DNA of 64,000 nt, from assembly GCA_905147135.1 (NCBI GenBank), contig LR990053.1, positions 16,008,501 to 16,072,500 of the forward strand. Reading direction: 5' to 3'. Origin of the DNA: Blastobasis lacticolella (lineage: Eukaryota; Arthropoda; Insecta; Lepidoptera; Blastobasidae). This document shows positions 35,641 through 46,348 of the stretch, piece after piece. Within the stretch, counting starts at the first letter, position 1. Every line of letters begins with the position of its first letter. The notes below the pieces were generated by a model. It was given only the letters and a program-made list of their open reading frames with translations. It was not told the origin of the DNA and did no database searches. The position numbers were made by a program, and so were the translations under genes.

Positions 35641-35952
35641 CACAGCGCCATCTAGCCCCAAAATAAGCAAAGTTTATATTATGGGTACTTAAATACATAC
35701 TTATTGTAGGTATATACAGTATGTAGGTATATATCTACCACACCCTTAACAGAAATTAAAATTCATCATTCCAATTTTCCCTGTGTGGAGATCTCTGGGG
35801 GATGCCTAGCCTAGGCCCAGCAGCCCAGTCTTTCGGCTGATATGATGATTCCAATTTCTGCTCGGCCGGTTATTGAACCCGTGACCTCTGCGTTGCAGAC
35901 CAGACGGCATGTTAAAAATGTAAATATACAACTGAACTACTCAGGTCGTCAA
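35632..35952 (-). mobile_element. SINE-A interrupted by an RTE tail
   Basis: Reverse copy with tail and body at 35632-35777 and head at 35848-35952. It sits tail to tail against the plus-strand copy before it. Confidence 0.7.
35778..35847 (+). mobile_element. Very short RTE LINE 3' insertion with target-site duplication
   Basis: Only about 70 bases of the RTE 3' end (GTGTGGAGATCTCTGGGGGA to GCTGATATGATG). It is flanked by ATTCCAATTT at 35768-35777 and 35848-35857. Confidence 0.7.
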
Positions 35953-36142
35953 CTAAGTTACTTACCTATTAACTTACTAACTTGCTTGCTTGTTAGTAAC
36001 TCAGCTATTGGTCTAACTTTTAGAAGAAATGCGGGGCGACTGTTAACACAATTTATCTTTACATTGAAACTTTGTTGGCAGTTACATAAATCACATCAAT
36101 AGGCTCAATAGCTCGTATTAGCCCACTGCTGACCTTGCATCA

Positions 36143-36422
36143 TGGCCGTGTGGTGTCCGGCAGAGCAGAATAGCACCAACCCCTTATACTCGTAGGTGTC
36201 GTATAAGGCGACTAATGTTTTCAAGGCAGAAGATCTAGATCCTCCGAAAGGCTGGAAAATGGGCAGCAGCCTTTTCCGTTGTTGTATTTACACTGCGATC
36301 TCCAACCCGCCTGCCAAGCGTGGAGATGGAGATTGGAGATTATGGCGATAGCCTCCCCTTTCGTGGGAGAGGCCCTGAGTCCTGCAGTGGACTGTTGTGG
36401 GCTGTGATGATGATGATGATGG
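36143..36422 (+). repeat. Repeat G, long copy
   Basis: Contains GGTGTCCGGCAGAGCAGAAT, GGCGACTAATGTTTTCAAGG, GGAAAATGGGCAGCAGCC, CCTGCAGTGGACTGT and a GATGATGATGATG end. A short internal tandem (GGAGATGGAGATTGGAGAT) lies near 36322. Confidence 0.65.
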
Positions 36423-36459
36423 CCTTGCATCTGCACATTACTGGTGTTGAAGAGTACAA

Positions 36460-36640
36460 CAGAATTTATCAAGTGGTAGGACTCTGTCAAGGAGTTCGCC
36501 TGGGTGAGTACCACCGCCTTATCTATTTCCGCCGCCATCTGCATTTTTGTTGCCTGCAACCTAAATGCATGAATCGTAGATGTTATGGACACTTAGTGCT
36601 TACCATCAGTGGGCTATTTGCTCGTTTGTCACTAAAAGTA
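36460..36640 (+). repeat. Repeat F
   Basis: GGGTGAGTACCACCGCCTTATC, TTTTTGTTGCCTGCAACC and GTGCTTACCATCAGTGGGC. It follows repeat G directly. 36645-36930 shows no recognised feature. Confidence 0.5.
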
Positions 36641-36929
36641 ATCACGTCAAATAAATAAACAACGTTTTCTAGTCTATAGAGGTCCTAGTTAGTACCTGAC
36701 ACATTGGTGTTACATTAAACTCTTATCATCATCTTTCGAGCGTCCTAACTTCAGCCAGGATACGCTTTCCGACTCTCACTCGGTCTTATGCATCCTCGCG
36801 GCATACGCCATTGGCTTTCGCATCCGACTCGGCAGTGTCGCTTCCAGGGCCTTCCGCGGACCACTTTCCTGGTACTGGCAGACCTAGGTGTCCCTGGGGT
36901 TTACGGAACACGTGACTAAACCAGCGCAA

Positions 36930-37860
36930 GTCATCATCACAGCGCACAACAGTCCACTGCAGGACTTAGGGCCCACGAAAGGGGTGGTTATTGTAATAAC
37001 CTTCACGCTTGACAGCAGTGTTATAATATAACAATGGAAAAAGCTGCTGCCCATTTTCCTGCCACCGCAGCATCTAGATCTTTTGTGCCGAAAACATTTT
37101 TTTTTATATCACTAAAGTGGCAAACAAGCTTGCGGCCTGCCTGATGGTAAGCAGTCACCGCAGCCTATGGACGTTTGCAATACCAGGGGCATCACCCACG
37201 CGTTGCCGACCCCGTAAAAACCTTTTAATCCCTTTCTTGACGAACTCCATGTTGTACTCTCCAGGGAAAACCTTTCCAGGTAGTTCATTCCTCAACCTTA
37301 GTGTGCGTGGGAGAAAGTTCTTTTGGAACTGCACCGTTCGCGACCAATTTGGCTCCAAGGTGTGAGGATGAACTCCCTGTCGATGGCGAGCGGTGCGATG
37401 ATAGAATGTAGCTGTAGACATAATGTCAAACAGTTCTTCAGAACAAACACCTTTGTACAAGCGGTAGAACACACAAAGGGAGGCGAAATCCCTCCGCTGA
37501 CTCAGCGGCTCAATACCACTTGTGAGCATAGTATCATCGACAATTCTCACAACACGCTTTTGGATCGAGTCACAAGGACCAAGCTGATATGCCGGTGCTC
37601 CCGCCCATAGATGAGAGCAATACTCCAGATGGGGTCTGACTTGAGCCTTGTAAAGGAGAAGCCGTTGCCCCGTCGTGAAGTATTGCTTTGATCTGTTTAG
37701 CACACCCAGCTTTTTAGATGCGAGCTTGACCTTTTCTTCCAAATGACTGCGAAACTGGACGTCACTGGAGATGTCGAAACATTTGTCACCTTGTACAACA
37801 CTTACGAGTATAAAGAGTTGGTGCTATTCTACTCTGCCGGACATCACACCACCAGCGCAA
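36930..37860 (-). repeat. Repeat G split by a Jockey-type LINE
   Basis: The 3' part is at 36930-37099 and the 5' part at 37775-37860 (TTGTCACCTTGTACAACACT, GTGCTATTCTACTCTGCCGG). The LINE lies between, flanked by a duplicated CGAAA(A)CATTT. Confidence 0.65.
37100..37774 (-). mobile_element. Jockey-type LINE, 5'-truncated, with intact C-terminal reverse transcriptase frame
   Basis: The minus-strand frame 37772-37155 is open for about 206 codons. It includes KLASKKLGVLNRSKQYFT, the motif VRPHLEYCSHLWAGAPAYQL, SIQKRVVRIVDD and a C-terminal LRNELPGKVFPGEYNMEF stretch typical of Jockey-clade LINEs. The tail runs to poly(A) at 37100. Target-site duplications are CGAAAACATTT (37089-37099) and CGAAACATTT (37775-37784). 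The intact frame and duplications suggest a fairly recent, dead-on-arrival insertion. Confidence 0.85.
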
Positions 37861-38910
37861 GTGAGCCTCGACAATCATATCTATTATGCTACTTTCTACT
37901 CTGTTTAATAAAAAATAAATCAATTAATTGCAATTGCCTATAGATGGGTGTCGCCGCGAGCCATGGCGGCGTTGATAGACGCGACAGTCTGGTTAATGGT
38001 TGATCTAGCCGTGCTTACGCTATAGTAGAAGCTAATACTATTACTCTACTCAGCGTGTAATAGCGAAAACGACTGTATAGAACAATGAAAACTTCATTTA
38101 TTCATAGTAGATGCCACTTCTCCCCTATATCGTGAATGCCCACGATAATAACGTCACGTCAAAGTAATAATAAAGCGCCCAATAGCGTGTAACTAGCGAA
38201 AGCGATTGTGTAGAATAACGAAAAATGTATCTGTTTAGAGATACCACCGTGTGCCTACTATTCAGTGCTACCGTGGTATTGGTTGATATCTCTACCTATA
38301 GAACTTGGACTGATTGATTGATCAATATCAAGCTTCGCACACGCTCACATCGGTATACACACAATGAAAGCCAGCAATGGAAACATGTCTTTGATTTAGG
38401 GACAGAGTTCGATGAACTCAAGAAAACATCCGGTGGCACATTATATACACTCAACGACACAAAAACTTGTCTAAGTGCTTAACGTATTGTTAACAAACAA
38501 ATATTTAAAGGGGTAACTTATGATGAACTTGTGACTTACTTTTGAAGTTAAGTAAAGTAGAGTACAACACGTTTTATTTCAATTTATTCCGTTTTCAGAA
38601 GAGACAAAAAATTTTCGCTTACTGTTGCTCAAGTTAGACAACTTTGTGTGCCATTAAGTGTAGCTACAATAATCAACTACGTTGATAAATGTGAACAGTG
38701 ATTCGTTTTGAAAACTTCATTAATCCCTGATACGAAAATAAGGTTTTTTGTATCTCTATGCGTACCTGTGTGCCTATCGATGGCAATGTACTGTATCTAC
38801 TGATCGGACGTATCGTTTTCAATTGCATCATAAACGGTTCAGTGTTTAGGAACTTCTCGAGGGTATTGTTAAAAAAATGAATCGGAAGAAAACCTTAATA
38901 ACACGCAAGG
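37861..38910. other. No recognised gene; contains a direct repeat
   Basis: A unit with AGCGTGTAA...TAGCGAAA and GTATAGAACAATGAAAA at 38054-38094 recurs, diverged, at 38183-38226. No SINE or LINE is visible and no frame of note. Confidence 0.4.
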
Positions 38911-38911
38911 G

Positions 38912-39065
38912 GTGCCAATAGGCCCTGAGATAGTTTACCCACTTCCAGTATCCCCAGTAGAAGACCTTGGTTAACCACGCTTCGCCAACGATGTTAAGAC
39001 ACACACCTAACGAGTGTCGAGTTCCAGCTCGGTGCTGTGCTGATGTTGAAGTTCGTCACCGTCAT
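38912..39065 (-). repeat. Repeat H, degraded
   Basis: GGTGCCAATAGGCCCTGAGA, CCAGTAGAAGACCTTGGTTA and CCTAACGAGTGTCGAG match the copy at 18425-18610. Confidence 0.45.
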
Positions 39066-39684
39066 CGCCATGCTTAACTTTTTTATCGGTCTTACTAGCA
39101 GACTCACTCCAGACGGGGCGCTGAATAATATTAAAGGCGGCAGTCATTCATAATAACGATAAATGCAAATTAAATTTCTGCAAAACGCTGAACGGAGCAA
39201 AACCAGTGGTGGGTTATATAACTGTAAGACGCTATGGTCTCGTTAAATATGGGCTCTTTTTGACCAATGACGTGAATTAAAAATAAATCAACTAAGCTGT
39301 AAGACAATGTAACTTTACCTACAACAATACTGCAAAATGCTTACAAAATCTCATGATCACTTTGATCAAACGATATCGTACTTATGTCATCGCTGCAGAT
39401 AGTGAAAACGAATCCATGAGTTTCTATTCCTGGTCGTGTGTGAGTACGACTGGGAAGTGGAAATTCACAACCATACTATCCGCCATAACTTTCCACCCGT
39501 ACCACCTGGATGAGTGACGAAAGGGGCGCAGAAACTCACTATCGCATTGGGAGGTGCATAGGTACTTGTACTTACTTGGGAGCGAAGCTGCGAGCGAAAA
39601 TGATGGTGGCAAAAGCGCGGTCGGCCCAGCTGTCTCCGCTCTATGATGATAGGGGTCAGGCAGTGTTTCAAAAGAAAAGGAAGG

Positions 39685-39862
39685 TGAAGGGGAGGTTATG
39701 GAGTTCTTCAAGAAAGTGGTGAAAGTTCTTCAAGAAAGTTGTTTTTACGGAGTCGGTAACGCTTGGGTGATGCCCTTGGTATTGCCAATATCCATAGGCT
39801 GCGGTGACTGCTTATCATCAGGCAGGCCGTAAGCTTGTTTGCCACCTTAACGGAAAAAAAAT
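39685..39862 (+). mobile_element. Jockey-type LINE 3' end (family D)
   Basis: Degraded end of coding sequence (GAGTTCTTCAAGAAAGTGG), then GGCTGCGGTGACTGCTTATC and GCAGGCCGTAAGCTTGTTTG, ending in poly(A). 39066-39684 and 39865-40615 show no recognised feature. Confidence 0.65.
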
Positions 39863-40617
39863 TAACATCGTAATAGTGAGATCATTATCTTTACGAAACT
39901 TATTTCGTACAAAAAAAAGGTCTTTTAACTACTTTCGTAGCAAGATAAAAAATTATTCATACGTAACTGGTTGCGTAGCATTGGTTTTCTAGGCGGCCGA
40001 AGGGAAAGCTCGATACTACCGATTTTTATCGCATTAGGCGACTATATGAATAAACAAAAATGCCAATTGTGAAGTTAAGGAGAACTTTCTGCTCGCCATA
40101 GTCAGTCACAGAATTGTAGACCGCAGACAAGCCCTCCACGACAGCTTGCCGTCAGGAAACTAACTCTATTAAGCTGAGACTATGCAATTTCCTAACCTGA
40201 CCAACGCTGCTGGCTCTCTGTCGGAGCTACTCGTAGGTTACCTACTTTCTGTCAAGCTTATGTAAGTTGACATTCCAATCGAGATGGTTATAACTCGGGA
40301 TTCTTCCTCCAAGTACCTAGCTAGTGAAAAATGAAATACGGTCGAGACAGAATAATAGCGAATAGCTAGAGAAAAAGAAAGTTTATTAATATCTAAATAG
40401 TCACAATTCCAGTTAAAATGGCAATGGCATGAGGTGTAATGTTCTCGCAGTGACAGCGCACTTGTAGTACTGTCAGTGTCACTGTACTGCATAGTGTGTT
40501 TTAATGTCAGAAGCAAAAATCTCTACAAGTATTAATCAGTGTGTCTGTTTGTATTGATTAAAGCTGCCGGATATGCCGATATTGATGCAATTCTTATGTA
40601 GGAAGAAAAAGTCGAAA

Positions 40618-41192
40618 ATCATCTTGGCGTCAATATCCCGGATGTGCTCTCGCTTGCGAGGGCCCCGGGTCCACCTTGACCATGATCTAGGTTTTGGCAA
40701 GTCAGGTAATTACAACATAGCGACTGCCATCTGGCCTACATTACCCTGTTAACAGGGGAACCTGAGCTGATTCGATCATACTCTTTTAAATAGTGTTGTG
40801 TTTCTGCCGGTGAGTAAGGTATCTAGTACTCCATGGGGTGGGGATTTGGGGAACCGAGGCTTTGGCAGTGGAGGGGCATTTGTCTTTTTGCTGCCAAAGC
40901 AACGTGTTATAGAGGTGGGCAGAGCATTGGCGATACTCTTGGTGTTGCTAATGTCTATAGGCAGTGGTGACCATTTCCAGCAGGTGGCCCGCTTGCCTGT
41001 TTGCCTACTGTATGATATAAAAAAAAAGTTACACATTAAGTCGCCGGAATGTGCACGTTTCCTCACGATGTTTTCAAGAGCATCGGTTAGTGTTTAACTA
41101 ATGTAGGTAGGTACAAAACTCAGGGAATTGAACCCGATACTTCTTACCTCTCCTATCTCGCATACGCTAGCCATTATAGGCTACCGAAGCTC
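40618..41192 (-). mobile_element. SINE-B interrupted by repeat E
   Basis: The SINE-B 3' part is at 40618-40781 and the head part at 41031-41192; the head is degraded at its B-box (complement TCAATTCCC). Repeat E lies between. Confidence 0.65.
40782..41030 (+). mobile_element. Repeat E inside SINE-B
   Basis: Starts near CTCTTTTAAATAGTGTTGTG, contains CTCCATGGGGTGGGGATTTG and AACGTGTTATAGAGGTGGGC, and ends in poly(A). Same extent as the reverse copy at 48391-48655, which fixes the 5' end of the element. Confidence 0.65.
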
Positions 41193-41394
41193 CTAGAATT
41201 CCTAGATGGTTGTTAGCTTTGTTTCGCTGTAATCGGTGTGGTACTTCGAAATTAATTAAATACTTGGGATTTTCGATATGTAGGTCATGTTACTGTTACA
41301 TGAGATGGTGCATCAACTGTAGGTGGTATAGGCGACAATAAGCACTTTTCATCATGTGGGCTGTCTGCTTCTTTGTCATGGATGAAGTAGCTAT

Positions 41395-41668
41395 ATTTTT
41401 TTAAACTAGTTAACCAGCTGCGACTTCGTTCGCGTGGCGACCTACCCCTACCCTACCCCTACGCCTACCCTACACCAAACTTTCATCTATCCTACACCTA
41501 CTTTACCCCTACCCTAACCTACCCTTTTTATACCCCATAAACCTTCCTCTTGAATCACTCTATCTATAGATGTGAGCCGCATTAAAATACGTTGCGCAGT
41601 TTAAAAAAAACTAAACGTATCGATATAGACGGCGGAAAGAGACTTTGTGTTACTAATACTATGTGTAT
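41395..41668 (+). repeat. Helitron-like element with an expanded CCTACCCTACCCCTA tract
   Basis: TGCGACTTCGTTCGCGTGGC, a run of imperfect CCCTACCCCTAC units (about 41441-41530), AAACCTTCCTCTTGAATCAC and a terminal GACGGCGGAAAGAGACTTTG. Confidence 0.5.
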
Positions 41669-41719
41669 AATTTACTCGTATATAGATAATTTGCGACGTG
41701 ACAACTGACAGACTTATTT

Positions 41720-41960
41720 GCTTCTCGTGGAATCCCGGGCAGAGGGGAGCCGAGGCCTCGACCTCGTTGGCACCCTCGCGGCCCCGGGGCCCTCCGTAGC
41801 GCCCCTAGAATCCGCATGGCCCGGCTCGCAACCACGCGCGGCGCACCGCGGTACCAGGACCGCATAACCGCGCAGCAGCTTAACAAGTTCATTGGGCTTC
41901 TATCGGGCGTGAAATGCGCCGGGGGCGGCTGTACAAGCCGCAGCGCATCAAGTAACCCAA
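41720..41960. other. GC-rich island with TACCAGG...GCATAAC motif
   Basis: CpG-rich block; TACCAGGACCGCATAAC lies at 41852-41868. A 109-codon minus frame (41988-41659) follows from base composition and is not convincing as a gene. Confidence 0.4.
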
Positions 41961-42136
41961 CCCGACACAAGACAATGAATCGCGACAACGATAGTTACTG
42001 AATGTAATGTAAACAGGAACTAAAATGCCGCCGCCATAAAAGTTATAAGAAGAAAAGTTGCGCCCCCGTCACGGCTATGCTGTTTGTCGTCGCGCTAAAT
42101 TATTTTATTTTTAGCTATTGAAATGTAACTAACTTT

Positions 42137-42304
42137 CATCATCATTATATCTATTGAAAGACGCCTACTGCTGGGCATAGGCCTCCCCCAGAGACCTTCC
42201 TGTCCTGTGCCTTCCGTATCCAGCTGGTACCTGCGATCTTTACCAGGTCGTCGGTCCACCTTGTGGGAGGCCTACCCACGCTGCGTCTTTACACCACTAC
42301 TAAC
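42137..42304 (-). mobile_element. RTE-type LINE 3' end with target-site duplication
   Basis: Reverse copy with CTGCTGGGCATAGGCCTCCC and CCACCTTGTGGGAGGCCTAC. TAACTAACTTT flanks it at 42126-42136 and 42305-42315. Confidence 0.75.
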
Positions 42305-42315
42305 TAACTAACTTT

Positions 42316-43710
42316 ACATCGCATTTAGAGGCACGGTTTAAAGTCTACCGAAACTAAACTAAATATACTAGTAACTTCTTTATATGAACGAAACAGTGTA
42401 ACTTATTGTGCTGTCTTGTTCCATAACACTCGTTAAACCATCATCCCACTCTCAGTCGTTACTTACGTAAGTATCAATATTCTGTGCCGCCACATTTACA
42501 GCTTGACGCAATGCGGCTGAATCCCTCCTTGTCATGTACCTCCTTGCCTTCCACCCCGACAGTGTTTGTCTGATCTTGCATCCATCGGCTCCGTACGATT
42601 CGGCTGATCTTAAATGCCCTGCAATGGACTTGATGGTCTGCCTTTAAAACAATTAGGCCTTTTTAGCCTTTTCAGGATTGGTCATCACCATCACAGAGTA
42701 TAAAAAAATTTGCCAGTCTATGAAGGTAGCAGCTAACTTTGCAATTTTTTATCATAATTGTTATTCGCAATTTAATCAATCAGAAAACAGAAGTAGGTTG
42801 TTTCCGGCGTAGCTATTCGTAAGTTAGGGAATTTCGTATTTAAAAAAAACCTTAAGAAACTATTCTGGTATAGTGTTGAAAGCTTTTTTCTACTTATTAC
42901 AATAAATGTTTTCACTTGCACACGATCGGAATGCTTAATAATCACCTAATCAGAGGTGAATTTTATTTTCCTTGGTTTTGTTTCCAATACCAAAAAATGC
43001 GAGCGCCCCCGAGTACCAGGCGAGCATAAACGTTGAGCGTACAGAACACAAGTACCCCGCGGCACATTAGCGATTTGACAGAACGACCCGCACCCGTGAA
43101 CGTAAACTCTACACGCTCTCCCACCGCTTCGCAGACAAACTATTAACGAAGGTGACAACAGACTGCCAATAGGTCAATTGGTAGCTATGGCCAACAATAT
43201 GCTGTCCGAGCATATGAATCGGCCTCAACCCTGGAACCAACGAAGTAGCTAGCCAAGAATTTTCCGTAAGTTAACTAAATTACTATAGAGAAAAAAATTC
43301 ACTTGGTTATATCATTTTATTAAATTAAGCGTATTTAATATACCTACTCACCGACCTACAGCCTAGACGTATAATTGTTAGACTAGGATACATTTAATTA
43401 CTCGGTACTTTACAAAGTTGTATTATTCAAAGTGGTACAACGAAATACAAATGTTAGAAAGTAAGTTTACTGCCAACCATAATGAGTGCGTCAACGTTTG
43501 ATTGCTGTGCTTAGCAGTTCAGTCATATTCGCTATATATTCACGAATATTTGACATATTTATTCGCGCATGACAATATGGCGTAGTTAAACAATGAAATT
43601 GACGTTCATTTTTTTCCTATAGTTGGGTATGGGCATGGGTATGGAGGAGATCTCTTTTAGGCATAAGCTTGCTTTATTACATTGTAATGCACACAGCCTA
43701 GGTACGTACA
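42316..43710. other. No recognised gene or repeat
   Basis: Mixed AT-rich sequence; a GC-richer patch at 43000-43120 contains GAGTACCAGGCGAGCATAAACG, a weak version of the island motif. Confidence 0.4.
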
Positions 43711-43711
43711 T

Positions 43712-44240
43712 TTCATGTCTATCAGGCACGACCGTTTAACTCGAACGCATTCATCATCTTAGCGTTAATGTCCCGGTTGTGCTCTCGAGGACGAGGCCCC
43801 GGGGTCCGCCTTGACCATGATCCAGTATTTGGCAGGTCAGGTAATTACAGTGGAGCGACTGCCATCTGACCTCCATGACCCTGCTACCAGAGGAACCTGG
43901 CCAGATTGGATCATGGTTACACATCCAGTCGCCTGAATGTGCAGGTTTCATCACGATGTCTTCCCTCACCGTAAGAGCATCGGTTAGTATTCAACTAATG
44001 TACGTAACCCTGAAAACAGTCATTAGTACATGGCCGGAGCGGGATTCGAACCCGGTACCTCTCGCTTATGAGTTGGATACTCAACCGCCCGGCCACCGAC
44101 GCTCTTACTCGAACGCATTATACATCGCCATTTCACTCGCTCAAACCGCAACCGAGTGAGATGGCGATGTATCGAGCCTTCAAATAAGTGAATCTATCGC
44201 TACTCTAATTATTTAAACAGTCGTGCCCGAAGGACATGAA
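43712..44240. mobile_element. MITE with terminal inverted repeats, split by a SINE-B
   Basis: The left end TTCATGTCTATCAGGCACGA at 43712 is matched in inverted orientation at the right end (complement of TTCATGTCCTTCGGGCACGA, ending 44240); the arms are 28 bases with 24 matches. An inner hairpin (44121-44171, TACATCGCCAT arms) remains. Without the SINE the element would be about 160 bases. It has no coding sequence. Confidence 0.65.
43752..44106 (-). mobile_element. SINE-B, full length, with 13-bp target-site duplication
   Basis: Complete reverse copy, head with the complement of GGGTTCGAATCCCG, 3' end CATCATCTTAGCGTTAATG. The perfect duplication ACTCGAACGCATT at 43739-43751 and 44107-44119 marks the insertion into the MITE. 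Confidence 0.85.
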
Positions 44241-44307
44241 CTCTCGCGCGCACTGTAGGTACCTTTACTAATCAAATTATATATTAATTTAAGGAGGTAC
44301 CTTGTGT

Positions 44308-44423
44308 GTATCCTTTCTCATTACATTACCCATATAAAATGGCGGGTAACGCATCTGTAACCGCAATGACTGTCATCTTCAAATTCGCCAACGACCATCA
44401 ACATTTAGCGCAATGCAGAGGCG
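44308..44423. repeat. Local direct duplication, copy 1
   Basis: ATATAAAATGGCGGGTAACG to ATTTAGCGCAATGCAGAGGC recurs at 44631-44744. The family is unknown. Confidence 0.7.
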
Positions 44424-44427
44424 TAGG

Positions 44428-44620
44428 TACCTACCTCTTTTTTATGCTACTCAGTGACAAGCGAACAGACAGCCCACCTGATGGTAAATGCTAACTATCG
44501 CCAATAACATCTACGGTATCTCAAATCATCATCAAAATTACTCAAAATTACAGGTAACCAAAATGCAAAACCATAGGTGCGTTGTCACTGTGAGAACTAA
44601 GATGAAATGCCTCATCCCAG
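44428..44620 (-). repeat. Repeat F between the duplicated blocks
   Basis: TTTTTTATGCTACTCAGTGA, GACAGCCCACCTGATGGTAA, and later GTGCGTTGTCACTGTGAGAA with ACTAAGATGAAA. Confidence 0.55.
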
Positions 44621-44630
44621 TAATTTCCTA

Positions 44631-44744
44631 TGTATCTTTTCTCATTACCCACATAAAATGGCGGGTAACCCATCAAAGTAACCGCAAGGACTGTCATTTA
44701 CGAACTCGCCAACGACCACGAACATTTAGCGCAATGCAGGGGCG
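44631..44744. repeat. Local direct duplication, copy 2
   Basis: CATAAAATGGCGGGTAACCC to ATTTAGCGCAATGCAGGGGC, clearly related to copy 1. Confidence 0.7.
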
Positions 44745-45061
44745 ACCCGACACTTCCTTCCAGCGGAAAGCGAGATTAGGTGTATCGAGCCCTGGTAGCT
44801 AGGAGCATTGGGGGAGCATGACCTACTTCGCAAGGGTGCTGTGCCGGCCTGCACCATCGATCGAGGGGACCCACTCGGTCCACGCAATCCTATGACTTAT
44901 TTTAGGTGAGTATTTATGGCGAGAGAGCGTGGGTGACGCGTCGAATGAATATTTTTTTTATTACATTCCTTGTAAGTAGGTACTCGAATAATTCAGGCTT
45001 GAATTTACTTGGCTACTTGATGGAAATAGATGGGAGGGTTTTGGAGAAGGGAAGATTACGA

Positions 45062-45290
45062 TTTGAGTGGTTCAGTGGGATAACATGCCTAACTGCTACG
45101 CAGAGGTCCCGGGTGCGATTCCCGCTTTAACAGAAATTGAAATTATGAATTTTAATTTCTGTTACGGGTCAGGGTGTAGTTTATATAATAAGTGTATCAG
45201 TGTTTATTGGTGATCTAATACCCACAACAGAAGCTTTGCTTACTTTAGGGCTAGATGGCGCTGTGTGAATTTGTCCCAGCATATTTGTAT
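45062..45290 (+). mobile_element. SINE-A
   Basis: Head with GAGTGGTTCAGTGGGATAAC, altered B-box (GGTGCGATTCCC), body, and tail with GCTAGATGGCGCTGTGTG. 45290-45505 holds nothing recognised. Confidence 0.75.
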
Positions 45291-45509
45291 TTTTAATTTA
45301 TTTGTACTGCAACATCGGTTATCAAGTCGAACCTTATAGAAAGTACCAACTAGCACATATAACAATGAAAATTAAAATAACTAGCAGTACGTACTTTGAA
45401 GTCATGAGGACTAAGTATGTTAAACTCTTTTGGCTAACTGCGCAATGGCAATTTCACTCTTACCTAAAACCCTAGCCAAAAATCACAATATTTTCAAACT
45501 ACTAAACTT

Positions 45510-45697
45510 ATGTTTTCGAGGCAAAAGATCAAGAGTCTCCGTAGTCTGGAAAATGGGCAGCAGCATTTTCCATTGTTATATTTAAACACTGCGATCTCCA
45601 ACCGCCTGCGAAGCGTGGAGATTATGGCAATAACCCCCCCTTTCGTGAGAGAGGCCCTAAGTCCTGCAGTGGACTGTTACGGGCTGTGATGATGGTG
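45510..45697 (+). repeat. Repeat G
   Basis: TTTTCGAGGCAAAAGATCAA, GGAAAATGGGCAGCAGCATT, AGCGTGGAGATTATGGC and CCTGCAGTGGACTGTTACGG. Confidence 0.65.
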
Positions 45698-46044
45698 AAA
45701 CTTATTTTACTTTTAATCATTTCAATTTGCCTGGCGAGGAATCGAACCCTGGAGCTATGCTGTCACGCTAACGACGCTAGCAGTAAAATCGAATTTGAGT
45801 CATCAGCTTTGCCTTTTACACTTACCGGCAGAAAAAGTGTCCCCAAAACAAACAAACTAGAATACGTGTCATTTATTATTATTTATCGTGCCGTTTAGTT
45901 TATTTTATGTGACATCATTTAAGATAAACTTTAAAGATGAAAAACTATAAAGTGTATCCGTAAGTAAACCGCGGAAGATTCATAACTCAAATAAATACTT
46001 TGATGCTAAGGGTACAGTCAACCGCAAATTGACCTATCAAAAAC

Positions 46045-46140
46045 CAGTATAAGATGAGCTAGCGTCTCTATAGACGCGCAGAGCAACGTGAGTTCCTTTT
46101 GTAGATACTGGTTTTTGGGTTGGTCCATATAGTCTCTTCT
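46045..46140. repeat. Foldback copy of the CTAGCTTATCTTATACTGGTT repeat
   Basis: AAAAACCAGTAT on the left and ATACTGGTTTTT on the right are inverted, with AGCTAGCGTCTCTATAGACG between. Confidence 0.55.
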
Positions 46141-46348
46141 GTACACTTATATGATCGATAAAATGTTGGCGAGACATAAAATAAAAATTTACTTGCCTTG
46201 CTCTAGGAAATTTTTTTTTAGGTGAAGTTAAGTATATGTCAACAGAAAAAGACAAAAGTGAGCATGATAATGACGATAAGTATTATCCACAGAATTCTAA
46301 ATAATTATTGACTTATTTTAATAAATATCGATTCTTATTTACATTTCG

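Noticed and set aside
41659..41988. 109-codon frame in a GC-rich island
   Set aside because: GC-rich DNA has few stop codons; the Arg/Pro-rich product follows from base composition.
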